64,000 nucleotides of DNA. It comes from Actinospineispora eucalypti. Lineage in GTDB: Bacteria > Actinomycetota > Actinomycetes > Mycobacteriales > Pseudonocardiaceae. The position numbers were made by a program, and so were the translations under genes. The stretch spans positions 992,001 through 1,056,000 of the forward strand of contig JACHMT010000004.1 in NCBI GenBank assembly GCA_014208095.1, written 5' to 3'. The notes under the pieces are model-generated. The model was not told where the DNA came from, made no database searches, and saw nothing but the letters and a program-made list of their open reading frames with translations. This document shows positions 8,401 through 18,356 of the stretch, in pieces (position 1 is the first letter of the stretch; every line of letters starts with the position of its first letter).

Positions 8401-8845
8401 GGAAGCGCCACCGCTGCCCGGCATGACCGCCGCCGAGCTGACCGTCGCGGACGTGTGGGCCACCGGGGTCAGCCCGGACAGCCACCCCATCGAGCACCTG
8501 CGGGAACGGCTGGACGGCGAGGGCGCGGTGCCGGTCGCCGAGCTTTCCCGGATCGATGACGGCGCCCGGGTGCGGGTGGGCGGGCTGGTCACCCACCGGC
8601 AGCGCCCGGCCACCGCCGGCGGGGTCACCTTCCTCAACCTGGAGGACGAGACCGGCATGCTCAACGTGGTCTGCTCGCCCGGGCTGTGGGCGCGCTACCG
8701 GTCGGTGGCGATGGGCGGCTCGGCCCTGCTGATCCGGGGCCGCCTGGAGCGCACCCCCGACACCCCCTCGGTGATCAACCTCCTGGCCGACCGGCTGGAC
8801 CGGCTCACCCTCCAGGTGGAGATCCCCTCCCGTGACTTCCGCTGA
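5408..8845 (+). CDS. dnaE2: Error-prone DNA polymerase DnaE2
   Basis: A 1145-residue C-family polymerase III alpha subunit of the DnaE2 class, the catalytic part of the SOS mutasome. In order: an N-terminal extension of about 60 residues, a PHP domain starting at YAELHCHSNFSFLDGASHPE with TDHDGMYGV, the palm with GRGSAANSAVCFALGI and the acidic motif YPDIDLDIQSDRREEVIQYV, then fingers and helix-hairpin-helix regions (FGFPESHAISFAFLVYQSAW), and a C-terminal OB-fold (RVRVGGLVTHRQRPATAGG). No epsilon-type proofreading gene is nearby. The ATG at 5408 is the first plausible start after the LexA-controlled promoter; its ribosome site is weak. The length fits the family. Confidence 0.97.
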   Translation: MGFNNPEVSWSQLEQVLSGRNGASLSGGPEADGGDSPGWSRKREPYQPPEPPLESPPGEPSEPPVPYAELHCHSNFSFLDGASHPEELVAQAARLGLEAIALTDHDGMYGVVRFAEAAAAHKMRTVYGAELSLDLPAPQNGVPDPVGVHLLLLARGPEGYAALCRVISVAQLDGKEKGRPVYRLEQVAKEVAGKVVVLTGCRKGAVRRALERHGPEAAAAELRRLVELFGAENVYVELTDHGLPTDTERNDALAEMAAEAGLPTVATNAVHYAEPARYPLATAMAAVRARRGLDDADGWLPASATAHLRSGAEMAARFDARYPGAVARAAGLGRELAFELRLVAPDLPPFPVPDGHTEASWLEVLTEQGRIVRYGSEAENPLAARIVRHELEIIKKLGFPGYFLIVHDIVEFCRRRDIYCQGRGSAANSAVCFALGITAVDAVKHGLLFERFLSPARDGYPDIDLDIQSDRREEVIQYVYERYQRTHTAQVANVISYRPRSAVRDMAKALGFSPGQQDAWSKRIDRWGPSVGASTDDPDGIPANVLALADQLLGSPRHLGIHSGGMVICDRPVSEVVPVEWARMENRTVVQWDKDDCAAAGLVKFDLLGLGMLTALHKMVDLVAEYQDRRIERHELQPIDPAVYEMLCAADSVGVFQVESRAQIATLPRLRPTKFYDLVVEVALIRPGPIQGGSVHPYIRRRNGQEEWDYDHPLLASALHKTLGVPLFQEQLMQIAVDVAGFSPAEADELRRAMGAKRSVEKMRQLEERFFAGMAANGVTGEVAKKIFQKMVAFANFGFPESHAISFAFLVYQSAWFKLYHPAAFCAALLNSQPMGFYSPRSLIADARRHGVVVLGLDINASGADATLEPHPDSMGGQAVRLSLSSVRAVGEPLAKTIEKERREHGPYRDLADFADRIQARERDDPEEDERPPDGGGQGLRRAGRRRGEPLLTGAAAEALATAGAFGCFGVDRRAALWAAGVLAGRRPTQLPGTEVGLEAPPLPGMTAAELTVADVWATGVSPDSHPIEHLRERLDGEGAVPVAELSRIDDGARVRVGGLVTHRQRPATAGGVTFLNLEDETGMLNVVCSPGLWARYRSVAMGGSALLIRGRLERTPDTPSVINLLADRLDRLTLQVEIPSRDFR

Positions 8846-8871
8846 CCACGGCCGCGAGGACTGTCGGACCC

Positions 8872-9561
8872 ATGTGGTCGGATGGCCGGGTGCGGGACAT
8901 CACCGAGAACATCACCGAAGACGAGACCGAGGACGACTTCCAGCACGGCCACCTGGCGGCGGACGGCGAGCCGATCACCGGCGAGGACTTCTCGGACGTG
9001 GTGTTCGCCGGCCAACGATGGCGCGAGCGCCGGTTCGTCGCCTGCCGGTTCAACGACGCCGACCTGCGCGAACTGGTCACCGACCGGTGCGAGTTCACCG
9101 AGTGCGACTTCTCCGGGGCCGACCTGGGCGAGTCGCGGCACCGGGGGACGGCGCTGCGCGCGTGCGCCTTCGAGCGGACCACGCTGGTGCGGGTCGAGCT
9201 GCGCGGCTGCTCGCTGCTCGGCTCCCGGTTCACCGACTGCCGGATGCGCCCGTGCACGATCGTGGACTGCGACCTCAGCCTGGTCTCCCTCGGCGGCATC
9301 GACCTGCGGAACACCGAGCTGGCCGGGCTGCGCATGCGGGAGGCCAACCTGGTCTCGGCGGACCTGCGCGGGTCCGGGCTGCGGGGCAGCGACCTGTCCG
9401 GCGCCCGGCTGTCCGGGGCCCGGTTGGAGAAGGCCGACCTCCGTGAGGCCGTGCTCGAGCCGGGCTCGCTGCTCAGCGCGCGGATCACCGGTGCAAGGGT
9501 GGACCTGCCCACCGCGATCGGGTTCGCCCGGGCCCACGGCCTACTTGTCGAGGCCGACTGA
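8872..9561 (+). CDS. Pentapeptide-repeat protein
   Basis: A 229-residue protein of mostly A(D/N)LxX pentapeptide repeats (DLRELV, DFSGADLGES, DLRNTELAGL, ANLVSADLRGSGLRGSDLSG, ARLSGARLEKADLREAVL), predicting a right-handed quadrilateral beta-helix. Some family members mimic DNA and protect gyrase from quinolones, but most have no known role, and I see no specific evidence here. The acidic N-terminus (ITENITEDETEDD) precedes the repeats. The ATG at 8872 and a GTG at 8890 are both possible starts. It lies 26 bp downstream of dnaE2 on the same strand and could be co-transcribed with it. Confidence 0.9.
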   Translation: MWSDGRVRDITENITEDETEDDFQHGHLAADGEPITGEDFSDVVFAGQRWRERRFVACRFNDADLRELVTDRCEFTECDFSGADLGESRHRGTALRACAFERTTLVRVELRGCSLLGSRFTDCRMRPCTIVDCDLSLVSLGGIDLRNTELAGLRMREANLVSADLRGSGLRGSDLSGARLSGARLEKADLREAVLEPGSLLSARITGARVDLPTAIGFARAHGLLVEAD

Positions 9562-9637
9562 GCGGCAACACTAATAGTTCACTAAATTTTTGGTCGCGGT
9601 TATAACAGAGCGTTGCCTACGTGCTTATGTTTCCGCT

Positions 9638-11374
9638 GTGGGCAGCAACTCGTACGGCCGGCTGGAGGGCATCGGGTTCCTCTTCGGCTCAATCGCGAAC
9701 CTGACCACCGGCGTCGTGGCGGGGGTGGAGATGCTTCCCCGCCCGCGTTCACCCGAGTACGGCGAGGTGCTCGAGGGCGTGCTGCGGGGTCCGGGCCGTA
9801 CCACGCTGGACATCGCGATGGCCGTCGCCGCGCTGCGTTGGTGCGCGGACATGGGCGTGCGGCTGCCGGTGCACCTCAACCTGTTCGCCGACACGGTGGC
9901 CAGCACCGGCCTGGAAGGGCTGGCCGAGCTGCACGCGGCGGTGACCGACCTGGGTGTCAACCCGGCCGAGGTGGTCATCGAGATCGGCGCCCCCCGGGCG
10001 CTCGCCGCTGAACGGGTCTCCACCGTGGAGGAGTCGGCCGCCGTGCTGGCCGGCGCGCGCCGGCTGCGTGAGCACGGCTACAAGCTGCTCATCGACGGCG
10101 TCGGGCCGTACCGGCCACCCCTGTCGATGATCAGCCGGTTGGCCCCGGACCAGGTCAAACTGCACAGCGAGCTGGTCACCAAGATCGAGCTGGGACCGGG
10201 CCGCCGGGTGTTGGACGAGGTGCTGGACCGCTGCGCGGACGCCGGGGCCGAGGTGATCGCCGAGGGCATCGAGACGCCGGTACAGCTGGAGCTGCTGCGC
10301 CGCCGCGGGGTGCGCCGGGGCCAGGGCCCGCTGCTCGCCGCGCCGCGCCGGCGGCCGTTCATCCAGGTGCCGGTGGTGCTCGCCCCGGTGCCGATTGCCG
10401 GCGGGGACGCCGAGGGGGCCGACCTGGCGCAGGCCGGCGAGGTCACCGCGCCGGGCACGATCGAGGGGTTCGCCGGCCCGGCGACCATGGTGGGCCCGGA
10501 GGCCACCGGCGAGGAGGTCCGGGACATCTTCCGGGACGGCCCGACCGTCACCGGCGTGGTCCTGGTCGACTCGGCCCGGCGGCCGGTGGGCACCCTGGAC
10601 CGGAACCGGTTCATGCTCGCCGTGTCCGGGATGTACGGCCACGCGCTGCACGCCCGCCGGCCGGTGCGTTCGATGGCCGACACGCCGAGGACGCTGGCCG
10701 CGTCCGCCGAGCCGCGCGAGGCGCTGCGCCTGCTCTCCCACGGCGACCCGCGGCGGCGCAACGACGACATCGTCGTCGTGGACGACGACGAGCGCTGCAT
10801 CGGCGTCGCGCACATCACCGACCTGCTGCGCGGGGTGGCCGAGCTGGAGTCCGAGCGGGCTAGGGCGCTGCACCCGAGCACCGGGCTGGGCGGGCGCCGG
10901 GAGCTGGAGCGCGCGCTGTTGCGGCGGTGTGCCTGGCCGGAGCGGTTCTGCGCCGGTTGGCTGGTGCCGGAAATGGGTCCGCTGGTCGCCCGGAACGGGT
11001 TCGCCGGTGCGGACGCGACGCTGCGCCGGCTGGGGCGGGTGCTGTCCGCCCAGGTCAACGAGCTACCCGGGGCCGAGCTGTGGCACGTGGCCAGCGGGTT
11101 GGTGGTGCTCGCCCGCCCCGAGGACGCGATGGTCGTGGACCGGGCGGTCCGCCAGGCGATGTGCGACCAGGACGGGCCGGAACTGTACTCGGCCTGGCTC
11201 ACCTGCCACCCGTCCCAGCTCGACCGGCCCGACCAGGTGGGCGAGCTGCTCGGCCGGCTGATCGAGCGGGCCCGGGCACTGGGCAGCGGCACCGCACTCG
11301 CCGCCACCCCGGACACCCTGAACCAGCCGCACCAACTGCGCCCGCTGTCCGCGATCCGGGAGAACCCGGCCTGA
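9638..11374 (+). CDS. EAL-CBS-GGDEF-like signalling protein, probably catalytically degenerate
   Basis: About 578 residues from the GTG at 9638; a TTG at 9590 would add 16, and neither has a good ribosome site. The N-terminal ~250 residues are EAL-like: IAMAVAALRWCADMGVRLPVHLNLF and the conserved EVIAEGIET are recognisable, but the metal-binding stretches are altered (VVIEIGAP, KLLIDGVGP where DDFGTG is usual). The middle (about 290-420) resembles a paired CBS module (GVVLVDSARRPVGTLDRNRF, DDIVVVDDDERCIGVAHITD). The C-terminus begins ALHPSTGLGGRRELE, like LTGLxNR of GGDEF domains, but has no GGDEF motif. It is probably a cyclic-di-GMP or nucleotide sensor rather than an enzyme. Confidence 0.8.
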   Translation: MGSNSYGRLEGIGFLFGSIANLTTGVVAGVEMLPRPRSPEYGEVLEGVLRGPGRTTLDIAMAVAALRWCADMGVRLPVHLNLFADTVASTGLEGLAELHAAVTDLGVNPAEVVIEIGAPRALAAERVSTVEESAAVLAGARRLREHGYKLLIDGVGPYRPPLSMISRLAPDQVKLHSELVTKIELGPGRRVLDEVLDRCADAGAEVIAEGIETPVQLELLRRRGVRRGQGPLLAAPRRRPFIQVPVVLAPVPIAGGDAEGADLAQAGEVTAPGTIEGFAGPATMVGPEATGEEVRDIFRDGPTVTGVVLVDSARRPVGTLDRNRFMLAVSGMYGHALHARRPVRSMADTPRTLAASAEPREALRLLSHGDPRRRNDDIVVVDDDERCIGVAHITDLLRGVAELESERARALHPSTGLGGRRELERALLRRCAWPERFCAGWLVPEMGPLVARNGFAGADATLRRLGRVLSAQVNELPGAELWHVASGLVVLARPEDAMVVDRAVRQAMCDQDGPELYSAWLTCHPSQLDRPDQVGELLGRLIERARALGSGTALAATPDTLNQPHQLRPLSAIRENPA

Positions 11375-11375
11375 G

Positions 11376-12296
11376 CTAACGGGGCTGGTCCACGAGGTTG
11401 TGGGCGACCGCCGAGCCGACCCGGTAGGCGTTCTCCACCGCGGCGCTCGCGCCGGGGAACTTGGCCAGCACGTCCCGCACGCTCTGCCCGGCGTAGGGCT
11501 GGTCGAAGTCGCTGGCGGTGCGCAGGCTGAGATAGCGGTCCAGGTACCCGTGCCGGGACAGTGCGGTTGCCACCGCGCTGTCCTCCATCTGCGACGTGCA
11601 GTACCGGCCGTCGTTCCTGGTCCAGATGGCGGTGATGTAGTCCGCCTTCGCGGACAGGTCGGCGCCGGCCCAGTAGTCGTCGCCGGTCATCGTGTCGCAC
11701 AGCGCGGTGTACGGCTTCTGGCCGGCCTGGCCCGGGTAGTGCGTGCGGTTCTCCTCGGCCTCCGGGGTGTCCAGCAGCGGCAGTGCCCTGGTCAGCTGGT
11801 AGGCCCGGTTCACCAGGTCCTGGTTCAGCCGGAACACGTTGCTGCCCTGGTCGTCGTAGGGCAGGTAGCCGTGCGGCACGTCCGGTGCGCTCTGTTCGGT
11901 CACGTGGTGGCCGAGGTCCCAGTCGACCACCCAGCGCGCCCAGGCGGCGAAGCCCAGCGTGCCCGACCTCGGTGCCACCCCGGCGATTCCGGCGGTCAGG
12001 AAGTACGCCTTGGTCAGGTCCACCGCCGGGCTGTTCAGGATCTCCGTCATGCTGGTCGCCGCGTTGGCCTTGCCCTGCCCGATCACCGCGACGCACAGCC
12101 CGTTCGGCGCGCAGCGCAGTGGATCCTTCACGTGCGCCACCGGGACGGTCACCGACAGTGGCTCCCGGGCCAGCCACGGCTCCGTCTCCACCGGGAACAT
12201 CGTGATCACCAACACCCGCACCGGGAACGGTTCGGGCGCGGGCGAACCGCAGCCGGCCAGCACCGCGACCAGTACCAGGGCGAGAACGCCGCGCAT
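11376..12296 (-). CDS. Purine nucleoside permease (NUP family) lipoprotein
   Basis: A 306-residue protein of the NUP (purine nucleoside permease) family, with the typical AVIGQGKANAATSMTEILNS and KAYFLTAGIAGVAPRSGTLG stretches and NDGRYCTSQMEDSA, resembling the phosphorylase fold. The N-terminus MRGVLALVLVAVLAGCGSP is a lipoprotein signal with lipobox LAGC (Cys16), so it should be anchored on the outer face of the membrane. Despite the name it has no membrane-spanning bundle, so nucleoside binding or surface processing is more likely than transport; that is inference. The start at 12296 puts the signal peptide at the N-terminus. Its stop is one base from the stop of the EAL gene (convergent). 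Confidence 0.85.
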   Translation of the reverse strand: MRGVLALVLVAVLAGCGSPAPEPFPVRVLVITMFPVETEPWLAREPLSVTVPVAHVKDPLRCAPNGLCVAVIGQGKANAATSMTEILNSPAVDLTKAYFLTAGIAGVAPRSGTLGFAAWARWVVDWDLGHHVTEQSAPDVPHGYLPYDDQGSNVFRLNQDLVNRAYQLTRALPLLDTPEAEENRTHYPGQAGQKPYTALCDTMTGDDYWAGADLSAKADYITAIWTRNDGRYCTSQMEDSAVATALSRHGYLDRYLSLRTASDFDQPYAGQSVRDVLAKFPGASAAVENAYRVGSAVAHNLVDQPR

Positions 12297-12353
12297 GATC
12301 CGAATCGTAGGACATCCACTGCGGTGCGCGCCGGGTCGGAGCAGGATGCGGGG

Positions 12354-13343
12354 GTGAGCCCGAGTCCGCGCGCGCAGGTTGCCCTGGGCCTGTTCGTGGC
12401 GGTGCTGGCCGGGGCCGGGATCGCCGGGCAGACGCGGTTGAACGGCGCGCTGGCGGCCCGGCTGCACGACGGGCTGGCCGCCGCACTGATCTCCTTCGGC
12501 ACCGGGTTACTGCTGGTCGCCGTGCTGGTCGCGGTGGCGCCGGCGGCCCGGGCGGGCGTGGGGGAGGTGTGCCGCGCCCTGCGCGACCGGCGCCTGCGGT
12601 TCTGGCAGCTGGGTGGTGGCCTGGCCGGCGCGTTCCTGGTGGCCTCGCAGGGGCTGGCCTCGCCGGCGCTGGGCATCGCGGTGTTCAGCGTGGCGATGGT
12701 GGCCGGCCAGGTGAGCAGTGCGCTCCTGATGGACCGGCTGGGTATCGGGCCGGCCGGCCGGCGGCCGGTGAGTGCCCGGCGGCTGGCCGGGGCGGGGCTC
12801 GCGGTGCTGGCCGTGCTGCTGTCGGTGAGCGACCGGTTCGGCCGTCCCAGCGGGTTGGTGCTGACGTTGTTGCCGCTGGTCGCCGGGGTCGCGGTGGCCT
12901 GGCAGCAGGGGGTGAACGGGCGGGTCGGCGCCGTGGCCCGGCAGGCCCGGCCGGACGCGCTGGGCGCCGCGATGTGGCCGGCGACCTCGGTCAACTTCGT
13001 GGTGGGCACGGCCGGGCTGCTGCTGGTGTGGGGACTCGGGCCGGTGGTCGGGCTGGGGGAGCACCCGGTCGGCCCGCCGCCGCCGGAACTCTGGTTGTAC
13101 CTGGGCGGACCGGTCGGCGTGGTGTTCATCGCGGCCGGCGTGCTGGTGGTGCGGGTGATCGGGATCCTGCTGCTCGGCCTGGGCATGGTCGCCGGGCAGC
13201 TGCTCTGCTCGCTGCTGTTCGACGCGTTGGCCCCGACCGCGCCGCACCCGCTGACCGCGGTCACCGTGGCCGGCTGCGCGCTCACCCTGGTCGCGGCGGT
13301 GGTTGCCGCCTGGCCGGCCCGTTCTGGGAGGATGGCCCCATGA
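12354..13343 (+). CDS. DMT-family transporter (YdcZ/DUF606-like)
   Basis: A 329-residue membrane protein with about ten hydrophobic segments in two similar halves. Each half opens with the short pattern seen in DUF606/YdcZ-type DMT transporters (AGAGIAGQTRLNGALAARL in the first half, VAVAWQQGVNGRVGAVARQA in the second). The substrate is unknown. The GTG at 12354 is used because upstream frames cross the promoter of the divergent NUP gene 57 bp away; AGGA lies about 9 bases before it. The gene overlaps the DUF3017 gene by four bases (ATGA), suggesting a two-gene operon. Confidence 0.85.
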   Translation: MSPSPRAQVALGLFVAVLAGAGIAGQTRLNGALAARLHDGLAAALISFGTGLLLVAVLVAVAPAARAGVGEVCRALRDRRLRFWQLGGGLAGAFLVASQGLASPALGIAVFSVAMVAGQVSSALLMDRLGIGPAGRRPVSARRLAGAGLAVLAVLLSVSDRFGRPSGLVLTLLPLVAGVAVAWQQGVNGRVGAVARQARPDALGAAMWPATSVNFVVGTAGLLLVWGLGPVVGLGEHPVGPPPPELWLYLGGPVGVVFIAAGVLVVRVIGILLLGLGMVAGQLLCSLLFDALAPTAPHPLTAVTVAGCALTLVAAVVAAWPARSGRMAP

Positions 13344-13660
13344 CCCGGGCGCGCGGCGACGACGGCTTTCGGCGGAGGCTGGCCGAACGCATCCCGCTGC
13401 ACGGCCCGATCAGCATCGTGCTGGTGATCGCGGTGGCCGGGTTCGTCCGGGTGCTGGCCGAGCACTGGCGGGAGGGCACCGGCCTGCTCGGCGGCGCCCT
13501 GCTGGTGGCCGGCCTGGCCCGGGTACTGCTCCCGGAGGACCGGGCCGGCCTGCTCGCGGTGCGCAGCCAGCTGATGGACGTGCTCTGCTACGGCGGGTTC
13601 GGCGTGCTGATGGTGGTGCTGGCCGTCACCATCCAGCGCGCCCCCTTCCTGGTCAGCTAG
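13340..13660 (+). CDS. DUF3017 membrane protein
   Basis: A 106-residue protein with three hydrophobic segments (about residues 23-40, 48-64 and 82-100) and the DUF3017 pattern in which EHWREGTGLLGGALLVAGL is followed by LARVLLPEDRAGLLAVRS. The function of this actinobacterial family is unknown. It overlaps the preceding transporter by four bases and has a good ribosome site (GGGAGGAT). Its last eight bases overlap the 3' end of the convergent DsbA-like gene. Confidence 0.85.
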   Translation: MTRARGDDGFRRRLAERIPLHGPISIVLVIAVAGFVRVLAEHWREGTGLLGGALLVAGLARVLLPEDRAGLLAVRSQLMDVLCYGGFGVLMVVLAVTIQRAPFLVS

Positions 13661-14297
13661 CCAGCGCGCGCAGCAGGCGGGCCGGTTCGCCGGGGTCGGC
13701 CGACCGGATGCGCGGGATGCCGCCGACCCACTCGTGGTCGGTCATGCCGGGGTTGTGGGTGGTCGAGCCGTCCGGCCAGAACACCTGCGGGCTGCCCTGG
13801 ATGGGGAGCGACTTGCTGCGCTCGTAGTCGGCGAGCACGTCGGCCCGGACCGAGCCGGCGTCCCATTCGGCGAGCACCGCCGCCCGGTCCACGTCGACCT
13901 TCTCCAGCGCCCGCTCCAGGCCGGCCCGGATGCTCACGTCGATGGCGTCCCAGAAGAAGGCCAGCCGCAGCGCGTAGTCCACCTCCTCGGCGGCGCGCAC
14001 GTCGTGCACCCGGCGCGCGGCGGCGACCAGCTCGAAGGCCGGCAGGAAGGTGGACGGCCACTCCGGGTTGTCGTAGGTGTTGAAGATCTCCGGCTCGTGG
14101 TTGGCCAGCACGGCGGTCTCCACCGGCACGATGTGCTTCGGCGTGCCCCGGCCGTTGACCAGCTCCAACGGCCACGGCCGCTGGTCGAAGACCACGTCCA
14201 GGCCGGCCTCGGCCCGCGCCACGCGCAGCCGGTGCACGGCGACGAACGCCCACGGGCAGTGAATGTCGGACCAGACGGTCACCGTCGAGCTAGCCAC
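13653..14297 (-). CDS. DsbA-family (2-hydroxychromene-2-carboxylate isomerase/FrnE-like) oxidoreductase
   Basis: A 214-residue thioredoxin-fold DsbA-like protein. The opening TVTVWSDIHCPWAFVAVHRL carries the active-site position as SDIHCPW, so only one cysteine of a CxxC pair is present. This suggests a glutathione- or mycothiol-transferase/isomerase-type role rather than disulfide exchange. The C-terminal SLPIQGSPQVFWPDGSTTHN is the usual cis-Pro region. No signal peptide, so cytoplasmic. The GTG at 14297 overlaps the 3' end of the upstream DUF3500 gene by eight bases (translational coupling), and the 3' end overlaps the convergent DUF3017 gene by eight. Confidence 0.85.
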   Translation of the reverse strand: MASSTVTVWSDIHCPWAFVAVHRLRVARAEAGLDVVFDQRPWPLELVNGRGTPKHIVPVETAVLANHEPEIFNTYDNPEWPSTFLPAFELVAAARRVHDVRAAEEVDYALRLAFFWDAIDVSIRAGLERALEKVDVDRAAVLAEWDAGSVRADVLADYERSKSLPIQGSPQVFWPDGSTTHNPGMTDHEWVGGIPRIRSADPGEPARLLRALAS

Positions 14298-15411
14298 GTC
14301 CGAACCCTAGATGGTCGGCGAGCACGTCGGCGCCGAAGTCGCCCTCCGGGTCGCGCCACACGGAGTGCGCGTGGTTGGCCGCGCGCTGGGTGTTGTCGTA
14401 CTCGACCAGCAGCCGGGGGCCGTGCAGCCGGTAGTAGCAGCCCTCGCCGGGTTCCACCGAGCCCGCCCAGGCGAAGTGCACTCCGTCCAGGCCGGCGTCG
14501 GCGTACCGCGCGCCCAGCCGCTCGGCCAGTGCGGAGGGCGCGCGCCCCAGGTAGCAGTCCAGCAGCGTGCGCAGCAGCTCCCGCTGGCCGGCGGACATCG
14601 CGGACGCCGGCAGCCCGCGCGGGGTGGCCGGCAGGGCCAGCTCGTCCCGGTGTCCCTCGGTCAACCCGTAGGCCCGTTCGCCGGCGTCGTGCGCGCCGGC
14701 CATCCGGCTGTGGTGCGGTTCGGCCAGCCGGCCGCGGAACAGGTGGGGCAGTGGTATGGACCGGTCCCCGGGCGACACCCTGGACCGGTTGCCGCCGCTG
14801 ATGTCGATCGGCGGGTTGGCGGAGAGCAACGCCGTGCCGAACGCTTCCGGCCCCAGTGACCGGGCCAGCTCCCGGGCCAGCCCTTCCACGCCGCCGAGCG
14901 GGCGCAGCTCGGCCCGCCCGAGCAGTGGTGAGCAGGCCGGGTCGGCGCCGAGGAAGCACGGCGTGGCGGCCACCAGCTCGCCGTCCACCACCAGGCTGTT
15001 CACCGACACGTGGTGCCCGCCGAACCGCCAGCCCCACGTCCGGTCACCGGGCCGGCCGAATATCCGCAGGTAGTAACGGCCGGGGTCGCGGCCCCGGTCC
15101 CGCCCGGCGAACGTGCCGGCGAAGCCCTCGGTGCGGTCCAGCACGTTCTCCAGGCCCATGATCGTGGACACGGTGCCGTAGCCGGCCTCGGAAAGACCGG
15201 TGGCCAACAGCGCCATCGCCCGCTGGTACTGGACCGGCGTCATCTCGCCCACCGGCAGCCCGCCGTGGTCGGTCGGCGTGTAGAACCAGCGCCGCCGCTC
15301 CACCTCCGGGTCGGACGACTCGGCCGGGCCGAACGGCCAGGCCAGCAGCCGGTGCGCGGCCCCGTCCACCGAGGCCAGCATCCCCTCGGCCGCCTCCGCC
15401 ATCTTCTCCAT
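14290..15411 (-). CDS. DUF3500 family protein
   Basis: A 373-residue protein matching DUF3500, with typical YYLRIFGRPGDRTWGWRFGG, HHVSVNSLVVDGE and, near the end, GCYYRLHGPRLLVEYDNTQ followed by NHAHSVWRDPEGDFG. No enzymatic role is established for the family as far as I know; conserved His, Asp and Arg residues would allow a hydrolase or oxidoreductase. The ATG at 15411 (MEKMAEAAEGML) starts the conserved region, and upstream sequence runs into a repeat. It is coupled to the DsbA-like gene by an eight-base overlap, so the two products may act together. Confidence 0.85.
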   Translation of the reverse strand: MEKMAEAAEGMLASVDGAAHRLLAWPFGPAESSDPEVERRRWFYTPTDHGGLPVGEMTPVQYQRAMALLATGLSEAGYGTVSTIMGLENVLDRTEGFAGTFAGRDRGRDPGRYYLRIFGRPGDRTWGWRFGGHHVSVNSLVVDGELVAATPCFLGADPACSPLLGRAELRPLGGVEGLARELARSLGPEAFGTALLSANPPIDISGGNRSRVSPGDRSIPLPHLFRGRLAEPHHSRMAGAHDAGERAYGLTEGHRDELALPATPRGLPASAMSAGQRELLRTLLDCYLGRAPSALAERLGARYADAGLDGVHFAWAGSVEPGEGCYYRLHGPRLLVEYDNTQRAANHAHSVWRDPEGDFGADVLADHLGFGRG

Positions 15412-15520
15412 GAAAGCCAGCCTAGGCCTGGGCGTATAGCGTGCGGACCAGATCTTCGACGGACGGGGACGGTTCGGTGATCGCCACGTCACGCAGCCGG
15501 GTCTGCCGCGCCACCCCAAT

Positions 15521-15636
15521 CCTGATTCAGTCACTTCAGCACGCTGATTCAGTCGGTCGAGCAGGCCGGGTGGGCGGATTGCCCGACCCTACGCGCCCAA
15601 AGTGACTGAATCGCCGTGCTGAAGTGACTGAATCAG
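15521..15636. repeat. Gene-less 22-bp-unit inverted array (family A)
   Basis: Two arms face each other. The left arm (15521-15565) starts CCTGATTCAGTCACTTCAGC and has two 22-bp units ending in GAGCAGG. The right arm (about 15598-15636), read on the opposite strand, starts with the same 20 bases. A loop of about 35 bp separates them. The arms match those of the family-A cassette at 58101-59327, but there is no gene between them, so this may be a deletion remnant. It begins 10 bp after the icd stop and could act as its terminator hairpin. The rest of the 15412-15646 gap holds nothing recognisable. Confidence 0.85.
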
Positions 15637-15646
15637 GATGTGGGGG

Positions 15647-17860
<2,214 letters not shown>

Positions 17861-18023
17861 CGTTGTTGTCCGTCTCTCCGCGCCGGTGTCCAGTACGTCC
17901 GTACCGTATACCCGTCGAGGCCGGGTGTGCGCGCCACGCTGGGACGGCGCGCCAGAGGCGGGTAGCGTCCTCGACCGGACTGGCGTTTCCTGGGCGGCGT
18001 AATTTTTCGGGCGGTGTACCGAC

Positions 18024-18356
18024 GTGGTCAAGATCAATTTGCCGAAGATGCCGAAGGCGAAGAGCTGGCCCTTCGCCGCGGGGGTGTCGCTGATCCTCGG
18101 CGTCATGGTGCTCATCGACAAGGGTGCGGTCAGCTCGACGTCCGGGCTGTCCGCGCCGTGCCGGGTGGAGGTCACCGCCGAGGTCAACATCCGGGACTCC
18201 CCGGAGGCGAGCGGGCGGAACATCGGCACGCTGCACCGGGGCGACGTGCGCGGCACCCAGCCCACCGTGCGCAACGGCTACCGCGACCTCGGCAACGGCG
18301 AGTGGGCGCTCGACCAGTTCCTGCGCCCGCTGCCCGGCAGCACCTGCACCCAGTGA
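18024..18356 (+). CDS. Membrane-anchored SH3-like domain protein
   Basis: A 110-residue protein with a basic N-terminus, one hydrophobic helix at about residues 16-32 (FAAGVSLILGVMVLIDK) and an extracytoplasmic bacterial-SH3-like domain (VTAEVNIRDSPEASGRNIGT, LHRGDVRGTQPTV, NGEWALDQFLRPL) containing two cysteines (C46, C108) that may pair. Such domains usually bind cell-wall peptides. The GTG at 18024 is the only start that keeps the basic-hydrophobic N-terminus. It overlaps the exonuclease gene by four bases (GTGA), an unusual partner, so co-transcription is likely but the link in function is unclear. Confidence 0.75.
   Translation: MVKINLPKMPKAKSWPFAAGVSLILGVMVLIDKGAVSSTSGLSAPCRVEVTAEVNIRDSPEASGRNIGTLHRGDVRGTQPTVRNGYRDLGNGEWALDQFLRPLPGSTCTQ

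Noticed and set aside
3010..8664. Very long minus-strand frames opposite imuA'-imuB-dnaE2
   Set aside because: Frames of 200-1000 codons are expected opposite high-GC genes; their composition is biased and the plus strand carries clear conserved domains.
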